From Micropterus salmoides (taxonomy: Eukaryota; Chordata; Actinopteri; Centrarchiformes; Centrarchidae): a stretch of 64,000 nucleotides of DNA. Each line of letters opens with the position of its first letter. Within the stretch, counting starts at the first letter, position 1. The stretch spans positions 31,108,231 through 31,172,230 of the forward strand of contig NW_024041151.1 of the NCBI RefSeq assembly GCF_014851395.1, given 5' to 3'. The notes beneath the pieces were generated by a model, which saw nothing but the letters and a program-made list of their open reading frames with translations, searched no databases and had not been told where the DNA came from. Both the position numbers and the translations under genes were made by a program. Below are positions 24,291 to 39,424 of the stretch, in pieces.

Positions 24291-25226
24291 ATAACATTGA
24301 GCTCATTTAGGCATCATTTAATGATAATAATGTCATTCAATGTTCTGTATATTTAAACAAAAACATTTGCATGTTTGCATGCACAAAAGGAATTATCGAT
24401 GCACGATTAATCTGGTATTATTACTGTAGGCTATATGTCAGCCATGATATGAAGGAAGGAGGTTAGGAAGGGACAGAGTTAAATTAGTTGTTTTATGAGC
24501 AGTGATGGAGAAGAAGTATCAAATTATAATAATTTCAGAGCAAGATAATTTGACAGTCAAGTCATGGCATTAAAAAATATATATCATCAGGTAGGCCTAC
24601 CTACAGACGACAAGAAATAGTAAGTTCACCACACTGAGTAAGTAAGTAATTCAGTAAGCGCTCAATACAAAACCCACAGTTCAACCACCAATTGATGAGT
24701 CCTTATCTCAGTTCAGATCTTCACAAGACTCCATCTCTCATCAAAAACCTCATTTTCTGTATTCCAGCAATCAAACAAAAAAAATACACAAGTTGGCCAA
24801 CGAAAATAAAACCAAGTGACACCTCTAATAGACAAGCCAAGTTATTCTCCAGTAGAACACCGGAGTCCCACCTCCCCCATAGCCAGCAGATGTTGCTGGT
24901 AAGCAGCTCACTGGCTATAACTCTGGACAGACTGGACCGGACTGTTGTATTTGGTTTGAAACTCTGTTACAGATATTCCCTGAGCTGGTGTGTGCGTGAC
25001 AGAGTCGCAGGTGCATGCGCCCGAACACCACAATACACTACTACATGTGTGTTTCTGTTATATATTTGTCTGTTGGCGTATAACCCAATGATTTCACCCA
25101 CCACTGTCATCAATGTACCCGGGGGCGGCAGGTGCTAATTTGTTTTTGTTTTTTTAGAGTATATTACCTTGGCAGAGATTTTTTTGATGGTGTAAAGTCT
25201 TGATTTTTCCTACTGCTTATTTTCAG

Positions 25227-25349
25227 GTGAACTATATCCTGGAGTCCCGGGCCAGCACCTCTCGGGCTGATTACTTTGCCCAGAAGCAGCGGAAACTGAG
25301 CCGCCGGACCAGCTTCAGTTTCCAGAAGGACAAGAAGACAGGCCAGTAG
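25227..25349 (+). CDS. mapkap1: mapkap1 last coding exon with stop codon
   Basis: The acceptor is TTATTTTCAG at 25226. It encodes VNYILESRASTSRADYFAQK, then the basic tail QRKLSRRTSFSFQKDKKTGQ and a TAG at 25347-25349. This is the conserved C-terminus of SIN1: the PH-domain helix and a serine-containing basic tail (RRTSFSF). The tail ends at or within one or two residues of the human end. The exon continues as 3' UTR of unknown length. Confidence 0.95.
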   Translation: MNYILESRASTSRADYFAQKQRKLSRRTSFSFQKDKKTGQ

Positions 25350-30347
<4,998 letters not shown>

Positions 30348-30880
30348 CAGTATCTCTCAAGAGTGAGTACACCCCTCACATTTTTGTAAATATTTGATTA
30401 TATCTTTTCATGTGACAACACTGAAGAAATGACACTTTGCTACAATGTAAAGTAGTGAGTGTACAGCTTGTATAACAGTGTAAATTTACTGTCCCCTCAA
30501 AATAACACATCACACAGCCATTAATGTCAAAACCGCTGGCAACAACAGTGAGGACCCCCCCTAAGTGAAAATGTCCAAATTGGGCACAATTAGCCATTTT
30601 TTCCTCCCTGGTGTCATGTGACTCGTTAGTGTTACAAGGTCTCAGGTGTGAATGGGGAGCAGGTGTTATCACTCTGACATTTCCCTCATACTGGTCACTG
30701 GAAGTTCAGCATGGCACCTCACGGCACGATCAGAACTCTCTGAGGATCTGAAAAAAACAATTGTTGCTCTACATAAAGATGTCCTAGGCTATAAGAAGAT
30801 TGCCAAGACCCTGAAACTGAGCTACAGCACGGTGGCCAAGACCATACAGCGGTTCAACAAGAGTTCATGGTCCAGTCCAG
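30348..30880 (+). mobile_element. Truncated Tc1-like transposon (left end and start of transposase)
   Basis: It begins with CAGTATCTCTCAAGAGTGAG after a TA, followed by a roughly 200-bp end like the one at 52412. A transposase start follows (MAPHGTIRTL, then LSEDLKKTIVALHKDVLGYK and STVAKTIQRFNK, near 30712-30864), the first helix-turn-helix. Similarity stops abruptly near 30865, so the catalytic part and right end are missing. Confidence 0.8.
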
Positions 30881-32404
30881 TTCCATCCACCTATAACATC
30901 TGTACTTGTCCAGCTTTAGTGCAGGTTGCCAGATATGCTAGTGACCAGAAGTTCACATTAGTTAAATGAATGACAGGTAGGCAGACTATCCAAATAAAGT
31001 GTGACCTTTAAATTTATTAATATTATACTAACATTTTACTTTGCATTTAATGTTATAGTAGTTTCACCTTGAGGATGAGGATAGTGGGGGCGGGGTGTAC
31101 TGGCACCTATTTTTTTCCACTTCAAGCACTGCACAAGCGCCCATCATCTCTCGGTTAAATCCCTCACGGAGGGAATAACACGGCTCTTGTTGGACATAAG
31201 AAACAATCATCGATCTCCAGGCACACGTATGAGGGACAATCTGGCCATCTCGGACATCCCGGAGCAGGCGGAAGAAGCCCCAGAGGAGACCATCAAAAGC
31301 GTAACCAAAATCCGCTGAAGCTCCCGGTGTTCTGTCGATGTATGCTATCTATCGAGTTGTGCTACTTAGCTGTTCTGCGCATGCGCATGACCATCAAGCG
31401 TGGCCTGTTTCCACGCCCAGTAATCTGTGCGCCTTGCTGTCGGGCATGCCGTTGAGACAGTGGCTGATCGTCAGCAATATCGAAATAATCTGAATACGCT
31501 ACTCCGGAGCTCTCAAATAAAGATATTATAATATAGTATTTCAACATGCTCCCCATCTCAGTACACATGGAGTGCAATATAAAATGAGTCTGTAGTGGGA
31601 GCATTATTTGATAGGGGATATTAGTCAAAATATGCTGATACTGAAAACAGTAGCCTAGATGTCATAATACTGTGAGTCGGCCTGTACTGTGTGTTATACC
31701 TTTATGGGTTTGGAAAATGGGAACACATAGGCAGCATCATTAAGAATTTACAAATGAAATTTAAAGTCAAAAGATATTCTCTAAAAATTTGTTAATACAG
31801 TATTTCATGATTAATTCAGGTAGTTACAAAGCATTTACTAGCTGTTAGGAAGTACTTTGAGAGCTCATCTAAAGTGAGGACTTTCTATACCTTACAAAGC
31901 ATTTACAAAGGATATAGTAACAAGTATCAGTTATCATCTGAACAGAAAAAGGAAAAGGACACAACACAAAGTGATATACAGAACACATTATTTATTAAAA
32001 AATGCCTTTCAGCCATTCGTTCATAAAAAACACATCAACAACAAGAGAGACCATTGCTGCATAAACTGTACAACTGTTGATATAAAATGAACCATCTACA
32101 ACCCAACCCGTTCTCACTCCCAAGTCGTCCCATATGGACCAATGGTCAAGACCCCTTGATGTCACTTTATAACGCACTTGGGAGCCACTCAGCATCATAG
32201 TTCAACGTACTGGGGAAAGCCCCGTAGCATAGTTTTTGAATGTTAAAGGCAGGTGTAGAATATTTAACACTAGTGTAGAACTTTAGCTAACTTACTAACC
32301 TAGGTTCTGAGGAGTAGTGTAGGGGAAAGAAGTAGACTTTGTGTGATTAAAGAACAGTGGGCAGGTTTACAGTGCCTTTAACACTCTCATAGTGCACCAA
32401 CAAG
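30881..32404. other. Intergenic DNA apart from the ORF1 relic
   Basis: The GC-rich part at 31080-31480 is the LINE ORF1 relic and flank. ACCCGTTCTCACTCCCAAGT near 32105 looks like a known untyped fish repeat. No gene seen. Confidence 0.4.
31170..31318 (+). pseudogene. L1/Tx1-type LINE ORF1 relic
   Basis: The plus strand reads EGITRLLLDIRNNHRSPGTR then MRDNLAISDIPEQAEEAPEE and TIKS, resembling the RRM-entry region of L1-type ORF1 proteins (R-x-N-L-x-x-x-x-I-P-E). It is short, with no start or end, and about 3 kb left of the ORF2 relic. Confidence 0.5.
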
Positions 32405-32500
32405 AGCTTTCAATTAAATTTTATTTATATAGCGCCAAATCACAACAACAGTTATCTCAGAGTGCTTTTCGTACAAGAGCAGGTCTAGACCGTACTCTGT
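32405..32500. repeat. Short interspersed repeat
   Basis: TTTTATTTATATAGCGCCAAATCACAACAA with TCTCAGAGTGCTTTT is a very common fish sequence, probably the 3' part of a LINE or SINE. The parent family was not determined. Confidence 0.5.
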
Positions 32501-32854
32501 TTCACAAAAAATAAAAATTTAAAAAGTGTCCATTGTCTTTCAGTAATTTGTATCTCACCCAGGCAGGATAATGAATGTGTGTAGGATCTTTCTTATCTGC
32601 CAGTGTCCTGTAATCTGATGTGTCAGTCCTGTTGAATGGGATCCGAAGCAGCTGATCCCATACAGGGTGCATCATCTCTGGGACTGGCTCGCCAACTGCA
32701 TCCAGCAAAGAGTTGACCTCTAAGCTACAACCATTCTGCACATACAGTATAGTACAGAATAAATCAGATAAACCATCACAGTCAATGTTATTCAAATAAG
32801 ATTTCACCCTGTTTGTCAAAACTCAATATCGTCACCCTGTTACTGTACTGCATC

Positions 32855-33565
32855 CCCCGACCTGGAGAGAACTCTGTTGTGAAGTTTGCAGATGACACCA
32901 CCATCATCAGCCAGATTTCAAACAACAATGAGGCTTCATATCAGGAGGAAATTGTATATCTTGTAGAGTGGTGCTCAGAGAACAACCTACTGCTCAACGT
33001 CAGCAAAAAGGAGATAAAGACACACACTCCTGTCTACAGTGGTCAGTGGAGCAGGTGAACAGTTTCAGGTTCCTGGGAATCAGCATCACAGAGAAGCTGA
33101 CATGGTCATCTCACATCTCCACGCAGGTGAACAAAGCTCAGAAACGACTGTTTTTCTTGAGGAAGCTTAAGAAGGCCAAAGTGCCACACCAAGTTCTTGT
33201 CAGCTTTTACAGAGGAGCAATGGAAAGCACCCTGACTGGAAACATCACTAACATGGGATGTGCACGGCCCAGGACCGGAGGGCTCTACTGAACGCGATAT
33301 CAGTGAGGTGTCTGCAGAGCCCAAAGGATACTAAAGGACAGTAGCCACCCAGCCACAGCCTGTTCACCCTGCTGCCTTCTGGGAAGAGATACATAAGTTT
33401 CATCCTCGGCACTGCTCCAGTGATGATAGTTTATTTCTGTTTTTCATTTCCATTTTTCATAAAAGCTTCTGTATTAATGTATATTGTCTGCTATGTAGCA
33501 GAAGGGAGTTACAAAACTCAATTTCACTCTGTAACTTGTTATGTTTTAACAATAAACCTACCTAC
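32855..33565 (+). mobile_element. 5'-truncated LINE 3' end, same family (copy C)
   Basis: Plus-strand match to copy B from PRPGENSVVKFADDTTIISQ (motif C) through VNSFRFLGISITEKLTWSSH and KAQKRLFFLRKLKKAK to the 3' UTR, ending in AACAATAAACCTACCTACC. Amino-acid identity to copy B is high, but one internal gap shifts the frame near 33030. Confidence 0.85.
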
Positions 33566-34225
33566 CTGTTGTCCAACAAGATTCTTCCAGTGGCTGTTGC
33601 TCAGGAGGTAGATCGGGTTGCCCTCTAAATCGGAAGGTCGGCTGTTCAGTCCCCAGCTCCTCCAGCCTGCATGTCAAAGTGTGGGCAAGATGCTGAACCC
33701 CAAATTGAGCATTTACATTCTTAAATATTATACCAAAAGATTTATAACTTTATCAGGTAGCATTTAAGCAAGACATCAATCACTACTATAAAGTGATTCA
33801 TTTCTCCATCTCTCAGCATTACATTCCATTAAATTACAACCAAAAAATACTGAACAGAGTTTACACATTTTAGGCAAGGAAATTACCTTTACCATGTATT
33901 ATCGTAAGTACTGTAAATATAAATACCTCTGAAGGTACACATCCAAAAAATAGGCTACCTCCAGAGATTAGTTTGAAACCATCACACAACAAAATACTGT
34001 CAGACAGTTCACAACATCATGTTCAAAACATCCTCCGACTGCTTTTAACCTGCTTTTAACCTACAGTATATGGTTTTATAACGCTGCACTTTTAGCTCTT
34101 TCCTACTGTCTAAAGTCACTTTTAGTTCTCTCCTATGTCTGAATCACATATAAGCGCATGCATGTACATCTGAATAGTTCATTAATCATTTCCTTATATA
34201 TATATATATATATAACTTATATACA
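33566..34225. other. Intergenic DNA, nothing recognised
   Basis: AT-rich, with a short TA run at about 34195-34214. Confidence 0.5.
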
Positions 34226-35035
34226 CAAATTGATCCATCTAGCTCTAACATCAATGCATTTCTGAACAATATAGATTTGCCAAGGTTAGATGACGAACAA
34301 ATCAGAGCTCTGGATTCACCTGTTTCAATGGCTGAACTCCATGAAGCTCTCTTACATCTTCCGAATAATAAAGCCCCTGGGCCAGACGGTTTTCCTGCTG
34401 AAATACTTCCGCCCATATTCTATAGGATGGTAATGCAAACTAGGAGGAATTGCATGTTGCCTCCAACAATGAACTCGGCTAATATCAGCCTGCTCCTTAA
34501 ACCAGACAAAGACGCCACACTCCCATTCAGTTATCACTTATTAATGCAGATCTTAAAATCATCTACAAAACCCTAGCAAGAAGGCTAGAAAAGGTCACTC
34601 CTGGTATAATACACTCTGACCAAACAGGATTTATTAAGGGCAGGCACTCCACCAACAATACATGCAGGCTACTTAATGTAATAGAACACGCCAATATTCA
34701 TAACCTGGAAACATTAGATGCAGAGAAAGCATCTGACAGGGTAAATTGGAAATTTGTATTTGCTACTTTACATAAATTTGGATTTGGAAACTCTTACATA
34801 GACTGGATTAAAATCTTATACAGTTCTCCAAGAACTTCTGTCAGGACAAATGATCATACTTTTCCAAGCTTTAGTCTCCAGAGGGGTACAAGGCAGGGTT
34901 TCCCACTCTCTCCCTCACTATTCACTGTTTTTATAGAACCACTAACTGCTATCAGACAAAATAACAATATTAAAGGAATTCAAAAGGAATCCTACACTCA
35001 CAACCTTCAGCTGAGAGACAATCACAGTAGTAAAT
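34226..35035 (+). pseudogene. L1/Tx1-type LINE ORF2 fragment (reverse transcriptase)
   Basis: Plus-strand RT sequence: LPNNKAPGPDGFPAEILPPI (entry motif), a frame change near 34550, SDQTGFIKGRHSTNNTCRLL, a damaged motif A (LDAEKASDRVNWKF), and RGTRQGFPLSPSLFTVFIEP (motif B). It stops before the F/YADD box. Both ends are missing, as in decayed Tx1/L1 copies. Confidence 0.8.
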
Positions 35036-35095
35036 AAATGCCAGCAAAGTGCATGCATGTGCACGTGCATAATGCGCGTAACAGTCATGCACGTG

Positions 35096-35157
35096 AATAC
35101 ATTTTTGATTAATAAAAAAATGTATTAATCAAAATCTAATTGATCAAAAAATGTATT
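35096..35157. repeat. AT-rich nested palindromes
   Basis: An inner perfect 12-bp inverted repeat (TTTTGATTAATA at 35103, TATTAATCAAAA at 35123) is nested in an outer one (AATACATTTTTGAT at 35096, ATCAAAAAATGTATT at 35143, one base longer). It could form a cruciform. No known element end matches. Confidence 0.7.
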
Positions 35158-35249
35158 AAAAATTAATTGAAAAAAATTATAATAGAAACAATTAATTAAT
35201 AAAAAAAAAGTTTGGGGTCATAGCAAGGTTGAACAACAAAGACATGGGT

Positions 35250-35395
35250 GTGTGAAAATGGGGGTGTGTATTAGGGCGTGTCCGGCCTTATCCTCTATTA
35301 GCGGTGGTGGGGGTCGATCACCAAAAGGTGAAGACGAGTGTGAAAAGGGGGGTTTGTGTATACGGGATGTCCGGTGTTATCCTCTAAAAGTGGAT
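35250..35395. repeat. Two imperfect direct repeats (about 88-bp unit)
   Basis: GTGTGAAAATGGGGGTGTGT ... GTCCGGCCTTATCCTCTA starting at 35250 is repeated as GTGTGAAAAGGGGGGTTTGT ... GTCCGGTGTTATCCTCTA starting at 35338. The repeats lie immediately upstream of the TATA-like box. Confidence 0.7.
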
Positions 35396-35423
35396 ATTTG
35401 GGAGTGGCTTTAGCAATGGTTGT

Positions 35424-35435
35424 ATATATATAGCG
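35424..35435 (+). promoter_or_regulatory. TATA-like box upstream of the unknown small ORF
   Basis: GTATATATATAGCGGGC sits about 165 bases before the ATG at 35598, downstream of two imperfect direct repeats. Placement fits a core promoter, but short TA runs are common in this AT-rich DNA, so the call is weak. Confidence 0.3.
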
Positions 35436-35597
35436 GGCTAGTTTTTTGACTTACATCTGACCGTGAGAGCGTGGAACAGTGTGACTGAATGATTTTTGGG
35501 ACGAATCCGTATCGGAAAGAGCTATCTTCGTGCAGAACAACAGCGCCATCTTTGCAGCATCACAATCATACACGTCACAGGTAATCAATTAGGAGTA

Positions 35598-35770
35598 ATG
35601 ACTCCAAAACGACGTATAGTTATAGATCCTGTTGCAATGAGTATGGCTCCTAGAAAGAAGACTCCCCCAACAACATTGGCTGATTTTCTGGGCCGAAAGG
35701 GTTGGGCGCCTCAGTTTGAATGGGCGGTGGAAGATTTTAGAATGTCGGGATTCTTGTTTGAGCATGGAAC
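35598..35770 (+). CDS. Unrecognised small ORF interrupted by the DIRS insertion
   Basis: From ATG at 35598 the frame reads MTPKRRIVIDPVAMSMAPRK, a basic head, then KTPPTTLADFLGRKGWAPQF and EWAVEDFRMSGFLFEHG up to the DIRS edge, and continues only into the terminal repeat. The composition (basic head, hydrophobic-aromatic rest) looks like protein, not chance. Upstream lie a TATATATATA box (about 35424-35435), an earlier out-of-frame ATG at 35489 and a GT-like donor at about 35581. The frame is also open upstream to 35496 without an ATG. Right of the DIRS the same frame would meet a stop within a few codons, and an AATAAA follows near 41232. I cannot name the family; chance ORF, viral relic or gene fragment all remain possible. 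Confidence 0.35.
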
Positions 35771-35977
35771 GTCTCGGGTTACGTATGTAACCCTGGTTCC
35801 CTGAGAAGGGGAACGAGAGACTGCGTCGGTTACGACACTATGGGAACGCCTCTAGGCGAAGCAGGTCTGAACGTGAATGAAATCACTCCAATCCTATTGG
35901 CTTGTTGCTAGAACGGTAAGGTGTGACGGAATAACCGGAGGAGTATAAAGCACACCTGTACACACTCATCATTAGCT
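35771..35977. repeat. DIRS left inverted terminal repeat
   Basis: It starts GTCTCGGGTTACG and shares, inverted, a long block with the right end: from ACTGCGTCGGTTACGACAC through TCATCATTAGCTT. Only a few mismatches are visible (for example GGCGAAGCAGG against GGCGTAGCAGG). The first roughly 50 bases have no counterpart at the other end, only in the internal complementary region. Confidence 0.9.
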
Positions 35978-36022
35978 TAAACTATGAAGCAGGCGCTTCA
36001 GGCGGGGAGAGAGGTGCGGCGG

Positions 36023-36134
36023 GCCGACGCAGTCTCTCGTTCCCCTTCTCGGGGAACCAGGGTTACATACGTAACCCGAGACGTTCCCCTTCGAGGGAAC
36101 TCGAACTGCGTCGGTTACGACACTATGGGAACGA
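36023..36134. repeat. DIRS internal complementary region
   Basis: Bases 36023-36082 are the reverse complement of the outer left edge (CCGACGCAGTCTCTCG ... GTAACCCGAGAC). Bases 36083-36134 are the reverse complement of the outer right edge (GTTCCCCTTCGAGGG ...). The junction between halves, GAGAC|GTT, shows how the two ends would join in a circular intermediate. Confidence 0.9.
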
Positions 36135-36194
36135 GATACCCACTAAACCGTGCCGAAAACCCCGCCTGCCCCTGTGTGCAATAAAGTGGCACGA

Positions 36195-37241
36195 CTAAGA
36201 GGAGAGCGCACAAGTTCCAGGTGCCGAAGGAAGGTCAAGACTGTAAAACCGAATGAATGTGTGCGGAGTGGCCCAGCCAGCCGCTAAACAAACATCCTGC
36301 AAAGAGGCCCCGGAAAGGAGGGCTCGAGAGGCCGCCATGCCTCTGGTAGAATGAGCCCTCACAGCCACAGGTGAAGGCAAACCGCGCACCTGATAGGCCA
36401 GGGAAATAGTCTGAACAATCCAGTTGCTAATCGTATGTTTGGATGCAGGGAGCCCAGCCCTGGGGGACCCAAAACATACTAGCAGCTGGTCAGCCTTCCT
36501 CCAACGGGAGGACCTCAGAGTGTAAATACTCAGTGCTCTGACCGGGCAGAGCAGATGAAGCCTCCCGTCCTCCGCCGTCACATGAGGTGGAGGATGAAAT
36601 GCCTGCAGCACCGTGGACCCTGCCGCACAAGAAGGCACTTTAGGGATGTATCCTGGACGAGGGTGCAGGATAGCCCTAATATTCCCCGGGGCAAACTCCA
36701 GGCTTTGCGGGGAAACCGAAAGCGCTTGGAGATCCCCCACCCTCCTCAGAGAGGTGATAGCAAGGAGAAAGGCCATCTTGAGGGTCAAGTGCTTAGCCTC
36801 AGCTGACTATAGGGGTTCGAAGGGGGCCTCAGCCAACGCCCCAAGAACCACCGCCAGATCCCAAGGGGGAACCTTGGACCGAGTCGCAGGTCTCATCCTC
36901 CGGGCACCACGGAGGAAACGTACAACCAAGGGAAGTTTCCCCAAGGACCCCTCCCTCAGAGGGGTGTGGAAAGACGAAATAGCTGCCACGTACACCTTGA
37001 GGGTGGAAGGGGAAAGACCAGCAGAGAACCGGTCCTGGAGGAACTCAAGTACCTGAACCACCGGGCAGGTAACAGGGTCCACCGACCGCTCCCTACACCA
37101 AGTGGAGAAAACACTCCACTTCAGGCCGTACATCCTCCGTGTGGACGGGGCCCTGGAGCTCAGGAGGGTCTCGACCGCTCCGGCTGTCAGACCCGCCTCT
37201 AGGTACTGTGCCCCCTCAGGGGCCAGACCCATAGTCGCCAT
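36195..37241 (-). pseudogene. DIRS tyrosine recombinase ORF with an in-frame stop
   Basis: The frame starts with ATG at about 37241 (MATMGLAPEG), next to the end of the RT ORF, and ends at 36195. The N-terminal SAM-like core-binding part (PSTRRMYGLKW, LSPSTLKVYVAAISSFH) is followed by the catalytic part with SLRRVGDLQAL (first catalytic Arg), AHSTRGMAAS (H-x-x-R box) and FIRFYSLDL (probable nucleophilic Tyr). A TAG at 36807-36809 interrupts the frame between the two parts, so as read the catalytic residues would not be translated with the N-terminus. A single base change could explain the stop; whether it is real or an assembly error is unknown. Confidence 0.85.
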
Positions 37242-37249
37242 ATGGCGGG

Positions 37250-39289
37250 TCAAGGGTGAAGAACCCGGCCCTGCGCCTGGGACAGCAGGTCTCTCCTCAG
37301 AGGGACCCGCCACGGCGGGCCGTCCAGGAGCGACATGATGTCCGAGAACCACACCCGGGTTGGCCAGAACGGGGCTACGAGCAGTAGGCCAACATTGTCC
37401 TGGCGGACCCGCTCCAGAACCCCCGGGAGCAGAGCAACTGGGGGAAAAGCGTACAGACGTAGCCTTGGCCACGAATGTACCATGGCGTCCAGACCCAACG
37501 GGGCTGGAGGAACGAGAGAAAACCATAGCGGGCAGTGCGTAGTCTCTTGAGACGCAAACAGATCCACGTCTATGGGGCCGAACTCTTCGCACAAGAGCTC
37601 CACCACTTCGGGGTGAAGTCTCCATTCCCCGGGCCTCAGCCCCTGCCTCGACAGCAGGTCTGCTCCCTGATTCTGCGTCCCCGGGAGATACATCGCCCTG
37701 AGCGACAGTAACCTCTGCTGGGACCACAGGAGGATCTGACGCGCCAGTCTGTCCAGAGGGCGCGAGCGCAGACCGCCCTGGTGATTCAGATAGGCCACCA
37801 CCGCTGTGTTGTCGGAACGAACCAGGACGTGGTGGCCTTGGAGATCGGGCAGGAAACTCCTTAGAGCCTGGAACACTGCCAACATCTCGAGACAGTTGAT
37901 ATGCCACTCGGATCGATGCACCTGCCAGGATCCCCTTGCAAAGCGGCCGTCCATGACCGCGCCCCAGCCCGTGAGGGAGGCGTCTGTCGAAATAACCAGC
38001 CGGCGACAAGACCCTCCCAGCACGGGCCCCTGGGACAGGAACCAAGTTTCCTTCCAAACTGATAGGGAACGAAGACACTTGCGCGTAACCCAAATCAGAT
38101 GGAGAGGATTTCCCCTCGGGGAAAAACCCTTGTTCCTTAGCCACCACTGCAGGGGTCTCATGTGCAGTAGTCCAGATGGTATTACGCTGGACGCAGCTGC
38201 CAGGAGACCCAACACTCGTTGAAAGTGTTTCATAGTGACGGCGTGGCCTAACTTCACCCCTCTCACGGCGGCCAATATGGTGTCGACACGTGCCGGAGAC
38301 AATTGTGCCCGCATCGTTGTCGAATCCCATACAACCCCTAGGAACGTAGTCCGTTGGGTGGGCGCCAGCACGCTCTTCTTTGCGTTGAGCCTCAGCCCTA
38401 AACGCCGCAGATGAGCCAGAACGACATCTCGATGCCGAACCGCCAACTCTCGAGACTGGGCCAGGATGAGCCAGTCGTCGATGTAGTTGAGAATCCGGAT
38501 GCCCCGGAGCCTCAGCGGGGCCAGTGCTGCATCCATACACTTGGTGAATGTGCGAGGGGAAAGTGCCAGGCCGAATGGAAGAACCCGATACTGGTAAGCC
38601 ACACCCCCGAAGGCGAACCTCAGGAACTTCCTGTCAGAAGGACGGATGGAGACGTGGAAATAGGCGTCCTGTAGATCTATCGTGACGAACCAATCCTCGG
38701 ATTGGATGTGCGACACGATGGCGGGGATGGTGAGCATCTTGAACCTGAATCTCCTCAGAGACCGGTTTAGAACCCGCAGATCCAAAATAGGGCGCAGCCC
38801 TCCGTCCTTCTTGGGGACTATAAAGTACCGACTGTAGAAGCCGGCGTCTCTGTCTGGGGGGAGACACGTTCCACGGCCCCTTTCCTCAGCAGAGTCTGAA
38901 CTTCCTGTCCCAACACCGGACCTTGCTCCGGGCGGACCACAGTCCAAACCACCCCGTTGAATTTTGGAGGGCGGGTTCTGAACTGTAGTCGATACCCATC
39001 TATGGCAGTGCGCAGGACCCACGGAGAAATGTTCGTCAGGCTCCCCCAAGCGTCTGCAAAGTCTGCCAACGGAACCAGCCCCTCGGGGCTGGTGGTCGGT
39101 GTCTCGTGTGATCTTCTGGTGGACCCCTGAAGCCCCAGAACGGCAGGGGGGAGCCGCCGAAGATCCACGGTGGGTGAGTCGGGATGCCGTCCGCCTGCAG
39201 ACCCTCGGGGCAGGCAGTACGGTGCGGACTCGTTGGTGGCAGGTGCGTCCTGAACGTGTAAACGGCGGGATAACATCACCTGTTGCCAC
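37250..39289 (-). pseudogene. DIRS reverse transcriptase and RNase H ORF (frameshifted at its 5' side)
   Basis: Clear RT motifs are present: FIVPKKDGGLRPILDLRVLN, VTIDLQDAYFHV (first catalytic Asp, residue 205 of this frame) and the YIDD box at residues 269-272 (plus 38474-38485). RNase H follows with TDASLTGWG (Asp 436), CLEMLAV (Glu 468), RSDNT (Asp 493) and GADLLSR (Asp 544). Only the part from about 38860 leftward is the true RT frame. Upstream homologous sequence continues in another frame (38818-39657: PKFNGVVWTVVRPEQGPVLG). The shift falls in a G-run (about 38857-38862), so one indel there separates the two halves. The methyltransferase-like segment sometimes found in DIRS elements was not identified. 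Confidence 0.9.
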
Positions 39290-39424
39290 GGCGGAGGGGA
39301 CCTCGGTCGGCCTCCGGGGGGGGTGGGGGGGGTGCGGGAGGGGAGAAAAAACTCCCCTACCCTGGTCTTCAGGACCTCTTCCCTGAGCTCCGTCGGGACT
39401 GGATGACGGTCCTCAGATCGCGTC

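Larger units (their letters stand above)
9289..25349 (+). other. mapkap1: mapkap1 (SIN1) gene, 3' part: last six coding exons
   Basis: SIN1 is the mTORC2 subunit that recruits substrates such as AKT and binds Ras-family GTPases and phosphoinositides at membranes. Six exons splice in frame (9289-9398, 16035-16142, 19961-20101, 22076-22213, 23587-23684, 25227-25349), giving 238 codons plus TAG. All introns are GT-AG; the first five junctions including the entry are split-codon and the last is phase 0. Together they give the Ras-binding region, the PH domain and the basic C-terminal tail, matching vertebrate SIN1 nearly residue for residue in places (for example VQDMLSSHHYKSF, VEIDPVTNQKASTKFWI, HAIFKLTYLSNHDYK, ADYFAQKQRKL). 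The N-terminal and CRIM exons are not visible in bases 1-9288 and must lie upstream. Introns carry Tc1, hAT, MITE and simple repeats, none touching a splice site. The assignment is close to certain; exon ends were placed by eye from splice sites and reading phase. Confidence 0.95.

Noticed and set aside
32502..32819. 105-codon minus-strand frame between two repeats
   Set aside because: It starts without ATG. The translation looks somewhat protein-like but I cannot match it to anything, and it lies in a LINE-rich stretch.
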